NCBI GenBank assembly: GCA_031308135.1
Contig: JAHLJT010008756.1
Span: 131,500,997-131,564,996, forward strand
DNA: 64,000 bases
Reading direction: 5' to 3'
Source of the DNA: Acheta domesticus
Lineage: Eukaryota; Arthropoda; Insecta; Orthoptera; Gryllidae
This document shows positions 19,793-30,003 of this stretch, piece by piece. Positions within the stretch are counted from its first letter, which is position 1; every line of letters starts with the position of its first letter. The position numbers and the translations under genes were made by a program. Below the pieces are notes generated by a model. It was not told where the DNA came from. It saw only the letters and a list, made by a program, of their open reading frames with translations, and made no database searches.

Positions 19793-22700
19793 AGCATTAC
19801 ATCATTACCCAGCATTACATCATCATTTAATAATGTAATATTAGTGAGGTACATGCATATCAAGCAATAGAGCGATATTACGTGTCTTAAGTTTTTGAAT
19901 GTTTTAAAAAGTTCGCGTGTTATTCAAGAATAAAATCGTTTAAAAGGATAAATAAGAATCAGAAAAGTTGTTCAAATATCTCTATGTTTTTTTCACATTG
20001 CGAATTGAATAGAATGCATGTTAGAAGAGACATTAAAACAGGCATGCGGTTTTAGCGAAGAGACTGAGTGTTATGGCATTATGAGTCATTAGAATTAATT
20101 TAAATAACAGAATAATTGTGACTGAATAAGTCATATTTACCTTCAGTTTTACATTTTTTGTCATATTGATTTATTATTCCTGTCACGATTTTCGTAAAGA
20201 AAGACAACTTAGCGCGTAACTGCTATCCTGGATGAATTAATTAAGCACTCGTTACAAAAACGTTTTACGCAATCTTACATACATAATATGATCAGTTAAC
20301 ACGCAAATTTCGTACATTTTCACAGTACTAAATTAAAGGGTTATGCATTTTATCTCTAACAAACCGAATAAGAGCACGTACATACTTTAGTATCAATTAT
20401 TTGGGTTAACTTAGTATTAATTATGTCCGGGAATATTAACGAATCTATAATCATATGGATTAATTAGTAAATGATTCACGTTGTATCTCAATCAGACGGA
20501 AATAACATATTCTACTTATAAGTACTGCACCTCTGCACGTCATAAGAGTGATTTCTTAAATTCCATATTAAACGGATACTCTCAAAAATATTTTTTTCGT
20601 TGGGTTTGGGATAGAGTTTGTAAATATTTTTTCCGATATTTAGCTTTTTGTTACAATTTTATATTTTAATCTGGGGCGCAATTTTAGAAGCATTTTTTAT
20701 TCAGTCATCATAAAGACAGAGAAAATTCCTCAGTGCGGTGAAATTAAAATCAACTGCCGTGCCGGTACTAAGTTTTAAAAGCTTTCCACTTTTGGTAGAA
20801 ATTATTTCGCAGTTCAAATTAATTAAAGATAGCTTGACAAGCTGAATCCACTAACGTACCATACTCCTCACTTTTGCAACAGATTTACAATTTTCCTACT
20901 GTATGCTGTCCCTGTACTCGGCGTAATTGTATATACTCTAAGGAAGAAGGTTCTTTTGCTGGTATTTCTTTCTTTTTTTTGTGGAACTAATTACTTAGTC
21001 ACAAAAGAAAGCTTTCGATGCCTGAATAGTAGATGGTCATTGTATTACCAAGCTTCATTAATTAACCATGATACTGTGGCAAATTATAGATCCGGCAGTA
21101 TTTAGCGAGCCATTGTGAAAGGAAGACCATTAACTTCCAATTTAGGCATGTAAATAAATAATGGATCTCAAACTTTATTCGAACGGTTTCATTAAAACGT
21201 ACTTGCGGTGTTAAAATATACAAAAGTCAGCAATTTTGAAATACTCATGTGAAATGGTATACGCGTTTAATGTGATCCAAGCGCCATCATACTTTGGAGT
21301 TAAAATTAACTTCAGTTGGTCTTTCAAAGAAAAAATGTTTTCATCCTTTAGGACGGGAATGAATTTAATTACCTTTTCTTTACTTTAGATAGTCGTTTTT
21401 ATTCTGAAGCGGTTTTACGTGCACTAGAAAGACAGAAGACCTAACTTCTTTTTCAAGATGTTCACTTCTCTGAGCTCTTTCCTTTCGTTTTGGGTTGATC
21501 GAAATTGGTCTCCTCGTAGTCTTTCAGCTGTTAATCTGATCCAGTGTGCCTTTGAAATGTGTGAGTTGGTGATATTTAGACATCAACTTGCAGTTGTCTT
21601 AAAGTCAAAAAATCTGTTACTTGCATGAGAGTCACTATGGAAGGTGGCAACCATTTGACTTCCATTGTCATCGGTGCTAAATCAGTAGGAATTTCGCACA
21701 CAGCTAGTTTGAGTTCGTCAATGAGCGGCAAATGGCAAAATGGTAAGAATGTCATTTTACTAAAATATTGTTCTATTTCAGTGAAGTATCCCTGGTGGCA
21801 AAAATGGTAATCATTTGGTAATCAAATGGTAATCAAAATGGATATCATTTTATTTTGATTTTATAGCAAGCAGTTTATATTAGCGAACGATAAATGGTGA
21901 AGGAAGTGGTTTTTTAGGAGTAGCGCATAGTGATTTCGCATACTTCGTAACTAGGATGCAGTTGCCGGAACCAGAACATAATCCTTTTAAAGGTACTCCT
22001 TTCATTCACTTCGTAATTTATTTCTCTCATGCTGAGCTCTCTTTCGCCGTTGCTTACATGTTTTACCGTGCATTTTAAATTTCATGTTTTGGCATTTGGC
22101 ATGTTATTTGATCACCAAGCATGGAGCTTCATTCAAATGCCATTTGTGGGGATTCTAACAACCAACAAGATTCGTCCTGGCGCTTAGACGAGTTTGTTAC
22201 TGGGGCTGGTAATTGAAACACTATTTCACCATTAATTTCTTTGTGTTTCCTTTCAATTTTTTGGCTTTTAACTCGTTATTTAGTTATATGTTCCAGTTTG
22301 TCACGATATTTTAAAAAAAGTTAAAGTATTCTCATAACTCATTCATATTTTGAAAGTAAATTTTATTTAAACTCCTCCCCCCTTTTCAATGAAAATATTT
22401 TGAGCCATGCTTAATAAATATCGAAAATTTAATGAATTCAAGGAAGAAAAGAGGAAAACTTCCAACACATAGTAACCTGAATGAGTAGTAATTATAGAAT
22501 TATTGCTGAACTAATTCACTCTATTATAAAAAATAGTATGCCATTATTGCCTACATTATTAAACTGAAGAGATTTCGATGACACCCATATTCTGATACGA
22601 GTTAGAAAATTTCGTTCTTTATCTCTCCGGTCGGAAGTTTTGCATCGTAGGATATAGGTTTCCTCGAAAGAGGTAATATTTTGAATGCATGTACTTTAGA

Positions 22701-23066
22701 AGCTATGAAGGCAGAGGTAACTGGGAAACAATCGTACTTTCACTTTGTAAAGTATTTGAGCTGAGTGTCATTTTGTAATACACTGCTTTACAGCGATGCA
22801 CAGCTAGGATTCTCTTGTTGGGCTCTCTCCACAGTGTATACTGCGTACTCCGCGAGAAAATCTGAGCCCTCGGGATTTCTAGCCTGGAAATGCGATGCCG
22901 CACGACTCAGCGGCGAGATTCACCCTCGACGTACGTTTGTTTCAACTTGTGCAGGAACGCGCAAAGAAGCTCTTTTCCTTAATTGCAATGCTAGTTTTGA
23001 ACAGGAAAAGACAACCAAAATAGATGTTTGTTTCAGACTATACTAGTGTTAATACTCTACACAATT
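19793..23066. other. 3.3 kb of AT-rich DNA, nothing recognised
   Basis: Uniformly AT-rich. Short open frames of 60-90 codons (for example 20481-20669 and 22765-23046) show no domains. Minor features only: a doubled CAGCATTACATCAT word near 19790-19825 and a small GC-richer patch at 22820-22930. I see no exon signature, RNA gene or element terminus. Confidence 0.5.
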
Positions 23067-23074
23067 CTCTGTAT

Positions 23075-23292
23075 CAGTGGTGTCAAGGTCTTCTACTGGT
23101 GGTAGTGGCAGGCGTCGTGGCACCGTATCATGCCACGAGCTTCCCTGCGCAACTAGCGTCGGGAATGAGAACTAGTAACCCCGCCGCTTTACAATAGGGA
23201 TGGCGTTGTCTAGGTAATGGCGTGGAGGGTTGATTTAATCGTGGCACTCGTGCCACGGACTCCCGCTCGTGGCATCGACTTTTGCAACACTG
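23075..23292 (+). mobile_element. hAT-type MITE, family M1
   Basis: Starts CAGTGGTGTCAAGGTC and ends with the imperfect reverse complement (GCAACACTG). Flanking 8-mers are CTCTGTAT (23067-23074) and CTCTATAC (23293-23300), six of eight identical, consistent with an aged 8-bp target duplication. The interior has GGCACCGTATCATGCCACGAGC and GTGGCACTCGTGCCACGG palindromic segments. No coding capacity. Confidence 0.8.
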
Positions 23293-23300
23293 CTCTATAC

Positions 23301-24525
23301 TCTACGATTAATACATTAATTATTATTAATATATTCTATTAATAATAATAATAATAATAATTATCGTAAACATTTTTTTAATATCATTTCCACTTTAAAA
23401 CCGTTCCGTAACATTGCGTATCCCTCTGATCCAACAGCACCCACTAACACACATTGATATTTCTCAAATGAGTGTCAGCAGAACAAAAGGTATTCTGCAA
23501 CTCATTATATACAACAGAGAAAAGCAAACATCAGTTTTTAAAGAGTACTTCAGAACGCAGTTCTCCGGGTTGAGATGCCGAGCGAAGACTCGCTAGTCCA
23601 TCCAGTGTGGAGTGAATAGAACAGTGCTCGTGTTATGCGTTTTGATTTCTCCCTCACCGCATATTTTAGGCTTCCGACTGTAAATAACGCTATCTGACAT
23701 TTTGAACGAGATAGAGATTGTAATTTGAAGGGTTTGGGTGTAAAACATGGTAATCCACGTGGATGCGTATATGATATAAAAGCAAGTGAACTTTTTTGCT
23801 GTAAGGGGTTTAAATGGGGTTCATAAAGTTGACAACAGCCGGGGGACAACTGTGCGCCATAATTTGGACTATATGAGAATCACAGTGCATGGGCAGCAGA
23901 TGATACGTACAAAAATTTTAATATCACAAAAACGATAACTTTGCGGGGTACCATATTTTACTTCCGAGCCCTTCTTAATAGAACGGAATTTCGGGGGGTT
24001 CAAACCCGATCGAAGGCGTGGATTTTTAAGAGCGAATAAATCCTTCATACGCCTTTCTTCGGAGGGGAAGTAAAGCCGGCTGTCCCTTGTTAGCAGATTT
24101 ACTGCATGTAAATATCCTGAAGCCTAAATGAAGCCTCTGAGCTAATGCCAATCGCCTGTTTCGCGTAAAGTAATACCTTTCCGCTAGTTGGTAAAAGGAA
24201 CGTACCAAAATTTGCGTGGTCAGACGGAAGAGCAGACCTCATGGCCTAAGCCCCGCCACATAAAAAAGGCATCAATTCAATTCAATGAGAGAAGAAATAG
24301 CAACAACTATTCACTCGTATGTTATGGCACGTGCAGCTTATTTCATGTAAACATCGGTATAACATTGCATTTTGTACAAAATCTAAAATATCTGATACCG
24401 TTATTTACTCCCGATTGCTTCATTTAACAAATGTTGAGAGTGTAGCCAATTTTACGACGTATTGGAAGTTCCTAAAAAACAACATCTGAAAGTGGCGAGA
24501 AATCCTTTCGGAAATTTAGGAAGTG
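23301..24525. other. AT-rich DNA with a short AAT run
   Basis: AAT and ATT microsatellite at about 23318-23363. The rest is AT-rich without a recognised gene. A segment near 23985-24030 (GGTTCAAACCCGATC) weakly resembles a tRNA-like B box but lacks an A box. Confidence 0.5.
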
Positions 24526-24527
24526 GC

Positions 24528-24860
24528 CCGTCGTCACACGTGGCGCAGAAGGGGGGTGGTGGCGGTGGCGGGGGGCGCGGGGTGAGGGGGCGGAGGTGGA
24601 GGCGGTGGCCGCGTAACAAACGCACCCCCGGAAATTGAAATGATATTTTTTACGTATTGTCCGACAGCTGGGCGCCCGAGCGCGCGGGCGAGCCCGTGTT
24701 CATGATATTGTAATGCCGCCATCAACTTGTCGCGAGGGTCCGCCTCCCCCCCCCCTTCCTCGCGTATATAAAAAATAACAAGCGAACAGCGGAGTGGAAG
24801 GCTGCCCGGTGGGGGAGCAATGCGGTCGGTTGGAGGGAGGTCGAGGGAAAGGAGATGGGG
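24528..24860. other. CpG-rich island
   Basis: GGTGGCGGGGG-type purine-rich start (24553-24610), then a non-repetitive core containing GAAATTGAAATGATATTTTT embedded in GC-rich sequence, then a C-rich patch (24745-24757). No coding domain. Confidence 0.5.
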
Positions 24861-24933
24861 GCAGAGACCTGCCTAGGGTTTAGGATCTGTCGAATGGTAA
24901 TTGTGAAGAAGTGTAGTGACAAAGGTACAAACC
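24861..24933 (+). repeat. SINE-1 5' linker segment
   Basis: About 73 bp (GGCAGAGACCTGCCTAGGG through GGTACAAACC) that occurs again at 59453-59526, in both places immediately upstream of a SINE-1 tRNA head. In the 59-kb locus it joins two SINE-1 heads, so it looks like part of a dimeric SINE-1 variant. Confidence 0.7.
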
Positions 24934-25503
24934 GGGAGAGATGGCTCAATACGTCAACTGATGTCACTACAGTTCCTCTGACCGGGAGGTCCTAGGTTCC
25001 AGTACCGACGGGGAGAGGGTTTTCGATACTGGCTTGTCAGCTAGGTCGAATTCAGTCGCCGTTTGGAGGAGAATTCTAGCGGCCGGCTGATTTATTCGGT
25101 AGTTTTTCGTGGTTTCTTCGATCGACACCAGGCGAATGCCGGAGCAACACCCTAACAAACGGGCCACCGGCCGCGCGCGATCTTTCGTTCCTCTTCCTTG
25201 TCCTATCATCACACCTTACACACACACACACACACACACTAACATGCACTGTACTACCACACATGCCGGGAGACGGGTCGGGAGCACACAGCTTGTCCCG
25301 GCTGGGGCGGTGCCTCACTAGTGGAAGATACCTAGTTGGGGAAAACCCCACTAATCTATGGTAGGTCAGCGCCGGATATCGCCATCCAGCGGGGGAGACC
25401 ACCACCACCACTACCTCCCCCCCCGAGGTAAAACACGCACTACACTTACGGGACTAATGACCTCTGTAATTGATGCGCCCGGAATCACGATCAATCAATC
25501 AAA
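24934..25503 (+). mobile_element. SINE-1, near full length
   Basis: tRNA-derived head at about 24940-25010 with A-box-like GATGGCTCAATACG and a somewhat decayed B box (GGTTCCAGTACC). The body is ATTCTAGCGGCCGG, GGTAGTTTTTCG, a GCGCGCGATCTTTCG segment, an internal CA microsatellite (25218-25239), ACACATGCCGGGAGAC, then CACTACACTTACGG. The 3' tail is ATCAATCAATC repeats. About 570 bp, non-coding, dependent on a partner LINE for mobility (family knowledge). Confidence 0.85.
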
Positions 25504-26249
25504 CAAAGGTACAAGCAATGATAGCTGAGAAGACGGAATTTCGCGTGATAAGAAAAATTGAAGTATAGTCTTGTAGTTGGAGGGAATAGGAGAGAAATAA
25601 ACTGAATGTGAGCTAATTCCACAATGGAATAGTAGATCGTACACTTAACCACATCCACAGGTAGTATATTTGTCTACGTTTCCGTTAGTAATAACAGCAG
25701 TCTGTAGTTCATTTTGAGCTTGACAGACGTGAATATGTTGTGTTTTTTGTTTAATGGGTTCATACAATACTTTTTATACGAAAAGCACAGATGAAACGAA
25801 TTTGAATTAACAGTCGATGATAGCTCTTGAAAATGTACCCTTTAAGTCAGAGAGGTATTGGTGAAATGTTGGTAACGAATAAAGACCCAAGAGTTATGAA
25901 ACGAAGCGAAGGAACGGAAATAATTGTATGGGAGGAGCGAAAATGAAAGAGGAAGGAACGGTTGTATGTTGTCCGAAAGCCATAAGATGTTCATGCGCCT
26001 TAGCACCAGGGCACCGGCATCTGCCAATGGCTTCTTTGTGAGGATTTGGGACAGGCCTGTGGTCTATGGAGAGTCAGAATTGGGAAAAGACGTTGCTCAT
26101 TCAGAACGGAAATAATGACGATGATAATAATGATAACAATAATAATAATAATAATAGTAATAATGTGTCAATATATTGTAGAGTAAACTGGTGAAAGATG
26201 TAGAGAGATGGGAAATAATGTACTATTCCAAAGGATCACTTTTTTTAGC
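25504..26249. other. AT-rich DNA, with AAT microsatellite at 26111-26165
   Basis: No gene recognised. Short frames around 25842-26115 have no domains. The AAT run near the right end may mark the tail of a lost retrotransposon copy. Confidence 0.5.
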
Positions 26250-26675
26250 GGGGACGTGATCGTTGTCGTAAACATAACTATGACCTTGGTCGTGAACTCA
26301 GTCGTTAACGAAGAACGAAGTCTTGAGCAAGACGTGAGTTATGACGTTAGTGTGGTCGTGAGCGTGGTAGTGAGCGTGGTCGTGAGCGTTGTGAGCGTGG
26401 TCGTGAGCTTGGTCGTGAACGCGGTCGTGAATGCGGTCGTGAACGCGACTGGGAATGCGGTCAACGCCGTCGTGAACCCGGTCGTGAACGCGGACGTGAA
26501 CCCGGTCGTGAACGCGGACATGAACGCAGACGTGAACGCGGTCGTGAACGCGGTCGTGAATGCGTCGTGAACGCGGACGTGAACGCGGTCGTGAACGCGG
26601 TCGTGAACGCGGTCGTGAACGCGGTCGTGAACGCGGTCGTGAACGCGGTCGTGAACGCGGTCGTAAGCGAGGAGC
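26250..26675. repeat. 12-bp minisatellite (GTGAACGCGGTC), decaying leftward
   Basis: Perfect or nearly perfect 12-bp units from about 26567 to 26663 (about 8 copies), with increasingly divergent units back to about 26250. Because the period is a multiple of three, frames stay open and read as VVNA or RERG repeats. A one-base loss near 26562 shifts the phase. No start context or flanking domain supports a protein. Confidence 0.9.
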
Positions 26676-27230
26676 GAACGAGGGCGGCATCGGGGACGGG
26701 GTCGGGGTTGGGAGTGTGGGAGGCGGGGCGGCAGTGCGTAACGTGCGCGACTCCATTGAGTGCGAGGCGCGCGTTATGGCGCTGAGGTCAGCCAAATATT
26801 TTCTCCCCCTCCCCACCCCCGTCCGTGCCATCTCCTCCTCCCCCTGGCCGGCGGCGGCGGCAGTTTTTTATTTTCCGCGCGGCCGCGTCCCGTCGCCCCG
26901 CCCCGCTCCGCCTCGCCCCGCTCCGCGGCAGCGGCTGATTTAGGGCCGCAGTCGCCGAAAACATGCTTTCCATCTTTATTTGTCGCGCTTTTTACGATTT
27001 GGACGGCGGGTGCCAGCCGCTGCCCCGCCCCTCCCCTCCCCGCCCGGCCCGGCCCGGCCGCCGCTCCCTGACTCTCGACGATCGACGCCGCGCCGGCGTG
27101 TGACAGCTGGGCCGCCTCTCCCGGCAGCCGCTGTGCATGCCAAACACCCGCCCGCCCACGTCTTGCTTTATGCTCAACGCCCGCGGATCTCCCAGGGCTG
27201 AAAAGCGATTCACGACAAAGAGTGTCGATA
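26676..27230. other. CpG-rich island
   Basis: CpG-dense with a pair of AT-rich inclusions (CATCTTTATTTGTCGCGC near 26968; TTGCTTTATGCTC near 27163). Mostly non-repetitive apart from CCGCCCCGCTCCGCC-type patches at 26890-26930 and 27020-27060. No coding domain recognised. Confidence 0.5.
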
Positions 27231-27261
27231 TTAGGAGTTACAATTCTATATCTATTTACAA

Positions 27262-27294
27262 CTATCTCTTTATATCTATATCTATCTATCTATT

Positions 27295-27346
<52 letters not shown>

Positions 27347-27423
27347 TGTGTGTGTGTGTGTATATATATACAGTGTGTGTATGTGTATATATATGTATAT
27401 ATATATATATATATATATACACA

Positions 27424-27457
<34 letters not shown>
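27262..27457. repeat. Compound microsatellite (TCTA, TC, TA, TG)
   Basis: Successive pure runs: TCTA-type, then AT at 27309-27342, TG at 27345-27360, mixed TA and TG, then a TG run at 27426-27455. The isoleucine- and tyrosine-rich frames through it are artefacts. Confidence 0.95.
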
Positions 27458-28202
27458 ACCGTTATTTGTTCAGTACTTCGTTTTGTTGTGAGAGTTCTAA
27501 TAGATCTGTCGAAAGTAGCCGCCATTTCGGCCTCTTGCGCGAGCAAGTGTATGAGTGAGTTATACATTAGTTATATATTACCGCATGAATTTATATATTA
27601 TCATAGCGAAAATAAGGTACATCATTCAGTAGCAGCTTGTGTTTAGGTTGCGCAAATTCCAGATGACCGTAGAATACTCTTCATTCTTAGAAATACTATA
27701 TCTTTCCAATTTAATATCATTCAATAATCGAGATATTACACCAATAGTGCTGTATGAAATCATTTGAAATCAAAGAGCTTTCGTCGAACGCTGTCTCTGG
27801 CGCCTCGTTGCAAGCCAAGCATCGCACCGATGTGTGACGTCACGCTCGTTCAGGTGTAACTGCGAAGCACGGGCTTCTCGGTTTCAGACGCTCGTCCCTA
27901 TGCGAGTAAGCGGTCATTACCCGTGCGTTTTTACTAACGCCACGATACCACAGTAAGTTCCAGAAGCTGTCCCCATGGAGTGCTGAGAACTTATTGCCGG
28001 CTGATCTGGGAGGGACTCAGGGAATGCTACTAGGGAATGCAACCAAGGAATGAAACCATTCTGTCGTTTTAGAGCGAAGTGTAGTGCGTGAAATATTTAA
28101 GCTGTCAAATTTTGACGTGTTTTCGATAGGTTGCCAGAAGTACTTGTGAAGAAATAAGAGCAGTGTTTATGGTGGTTACTATTTTCTAACTCTTTCTGCC
28201 TG
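27458..28202. other. Mixed-composition DNA, nothing recognised
   Basis: A medium-GC block at about 27775-28030 looks like part of a dispersed repeat but no ends or second copy were found. No coding domain. Confidence 0.4.
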
Positions 28203-28280
28203 CGACAGAAAAGACCCTTGGACTCTTGTCCGCTAGGTCGAATTGTTTCGCTGTCTGGAGGCTCGGAATATCCAGCTCTC
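28203..28280 (+). mobile_element. SINE-1 internal fragment
   Basis: Matches the SINE-1 body just after the tRNA head (CTTGTCCGCTAGGTCGAATT, then CGCTGTCTGGAGG). It is the leftmost piece of a cluster of SINE insertions. Confidence 0.6.
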
Positions 28281-28365
28281 GGAGCCCTGAAGTGAGGCAG
28301 GCAGGTCTGGTCGAGGGCCATGTGATGAGTCGGATGGACCCTGCGTCCTGGCGTTGTCACCAGGC
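28281..28365. other. Spacer between SINE fragments
   Basis: GC-richer spacer with no recognised content. Confidence 0.3.
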
Positions 28366-28602
28366 ACACCTATGGATAGCTCATGGTCAGCGTGCTTGCT
28401 TTCCATGACGGGACCCCGAGTTCTGGCAAGCTTATAGTGTGTGTTTTTCTTGCAATGACCCAGTATATGCTGATGTGTGACGAAGAGAAAACTCACTTCT
28501 CAGGTGAAGACCGGAATACGGCATAGGGAGTCTTCGTGCTAAGGCCACGTACTCCGCATCCCATGGCCACACGGCCTGGGACGCCGCTGGTAGGCTCAGA
28601 CG
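28366..28602 (+). mobile_element. SINE-3, copy 1
   Basis: Parallels the copy at 41882-42180: A-box region ATAGCTCATGGTCAGCGTG, CTTTCCATG, a decayed B-box region CCCCGAGTTCTGG, then TATGCTGATGTGTGACGA and a 3' part ending CGCCGCTGGTAGGCT. It runs directly into a SINE-2 insertion. Confidence 0.65.
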
Positions 28603-28603
28603 T

Positions 28604-28820
28604 TTTGTTATTTAAGGTCACATCATTTAGGGCATTAGCAACCACTATTGGGTTTAACGTTATGTAACTGTCAATAGATCAAATTATATGGTGATGACAG
28701 GGGATGAAAGGACAAACACAAATACAACCACGCTCGAGACGGGACTCGAACCCGCGATCCTTGGGTCCGAGATCACTACGACACTACTGACTTAAGGATT
28801 TCAGCCACCGGGATTCGGCT
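28604..28820 (-). mobile_element. SINE-2, copy 1
   Basis: The minus strand shows a tRNA-derived head: A-box-like GGTGGCTGAAATCC near 28815-28802, and a perfect B box GGTTCGAGTCC (reverse complement near 28743-28753). A body of about 110 bp follows, ending in a TTAAATAAC tail. About 215 bp, non-coding. Confidence 0.85.
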
Positions 28821-28842
28821 TCGTCGGAGGTTTTCTTTTTTC

Positions 28843-29055
28843 TTTTTTTATTTAAGGACGCATTAACTACTTGGTCATTAGCGACCACTATTGGATGTAT
28901 CGTTACGGCATGAGAATGAAACGATATGGTGATGATAGGGGGTGAAAGGACGACCACACACAACCATGTCCGAGGCGGGACTCGAACCCGTGACCCCACG
29001 GTCAAAGATCGCTACGACACTACTGCCTTGGCGGTCTCGGCCACTGGGGATCTGT
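28843..29055 (-). mobile_element. SINE-2, copy 2
   Basis: Same orientation and structure as copy 1, starting only about 20 bp beyond it. The tRNA head has GGCCGAGACCGCC and the B box GGTTCGAGTCC. T-rich sequence (28829-28846) between the copies is probably the tail of this copy. The pair may be two insertions or a dimer. Confidence 0.85.
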
Positions 29056-29499
29056 GAGGTTGTTGTGCCGAAAGACAAAGACAGACAGACAGTTATCAGG
29101 GGGGCTGGCGGAGTGACGCGGGGCAAGCGATGGGAGAGTGCGCGTTCGTGTCCCGTCGCCCTCACTCACTTCGCTCGAAAGCCTTCGTTGTCTCCGGAAA
29201 TATTCAGCGCCCGCGGAGCGGTTTTAACTGTTTCAAGCGATGACACGCCGCGGATAATGCACTTTTAATTGAATTTTAGATAAAGTTGGTAGATGTTAGA
29301 TATATGCAGTCACGTGCGGGGGAAATTTCGTTTGATGGATGAATTGTCGGGATATAAATGATCGATTCTTTTAAGTTATTTGAGAATTATTTTTCAATTT
29401 CATTGCAAAAGTAATTGTCAGACGAGAAAAAGTTCAATTAGACGAGAAAAGAATATATAAGAAAATATTTATTTATGTGTCGTTAAGTAAAACTTGGTG
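29056..29499. other. Mixed DNA, nothing recognised
   Basis: CpG-containing to about 29255, then AT-rich. GACAGACAGACAG near 29082 is a short microsatellite. Confidence 0.45.
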
Positions 29500-30003
29500 G
29501 TGGTGATCTACAAAAGTATCACTATCATGACGAGCGTAAAAAGATGAATCCAATAATATACATATTGTCATATGTTAGATAAGATTTTTTTGAGTAATTT
29601 TCATTTTTTGCGTCTCGTGTTTAACCGATATTGTAATGACCTGAGTGCGTGCCAGCAAGGGGAGCTATGCATGACCTTGTGTGGTGGACATTAAAATGAT
29701 CACTTACATACAAGTCGCCAAAAATTAAAATTACTCAAAAGCATTTTTATCTAATATATGGTGAGATGTATATCGTAGGATTGTTATTTTATGCTCGTCG
29801 TAATAGACTAAAAAATATCTACAGTTCCGTTTGAAAAAAGGAAGTTATCTCAACATCTCGGAAAATACAAGTGATAAAATGCAAACGAATACATACATCA
29901 ATTAGCCCCATTCCCTCCTGCACTTCCGTGAAAACATCATTGCCATAACTTCAACCGTTCAAAAATTACAGGAGGTGCTAATGTTACGTGAGTCATCCTG
30001 TCA
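29500..30003. mobile_element. Decayed element with internal inverted repeat
   Basis: The arms at about 29527-29625 and 29700-29812 are imperfect reverse complements (for example GACGAGCGTAAAAA against its complement, and GAGTAATTTTCATTTTT against AAAATTACTC). The centre holds ATGCATGACCTTGTGTGG. At the right, CACGTGAGTCATCCTGTC-like sequence (about 29988-30003) looks like the terminus of a DNA transposon. The left terminus is not found. Non-coding MITE-like relic. Confidence 0.45.

Noticed and set aside
26208..26785. Repeat protein with VVNA or RERG units
   Set aside because: The 12-bp minisatellite period is a multiple of three, so frames stay open automatically; phase breaks between units and no flanking domains.
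27137..27646. 169-codon frame through TA/TG microsatellite
   Set aside because: Microsatellite translation giving alternating Ile-Tyr and Cys-Val; not a protein.
28730..28830. Functional tRNA gene
   Set aside because: A and B boxes are present but the acceptor and anticodon stems do not form, and two more copies with the same 3' body exist; it is a SINE head. The same applies to 41885-41951 and 33060-33120.
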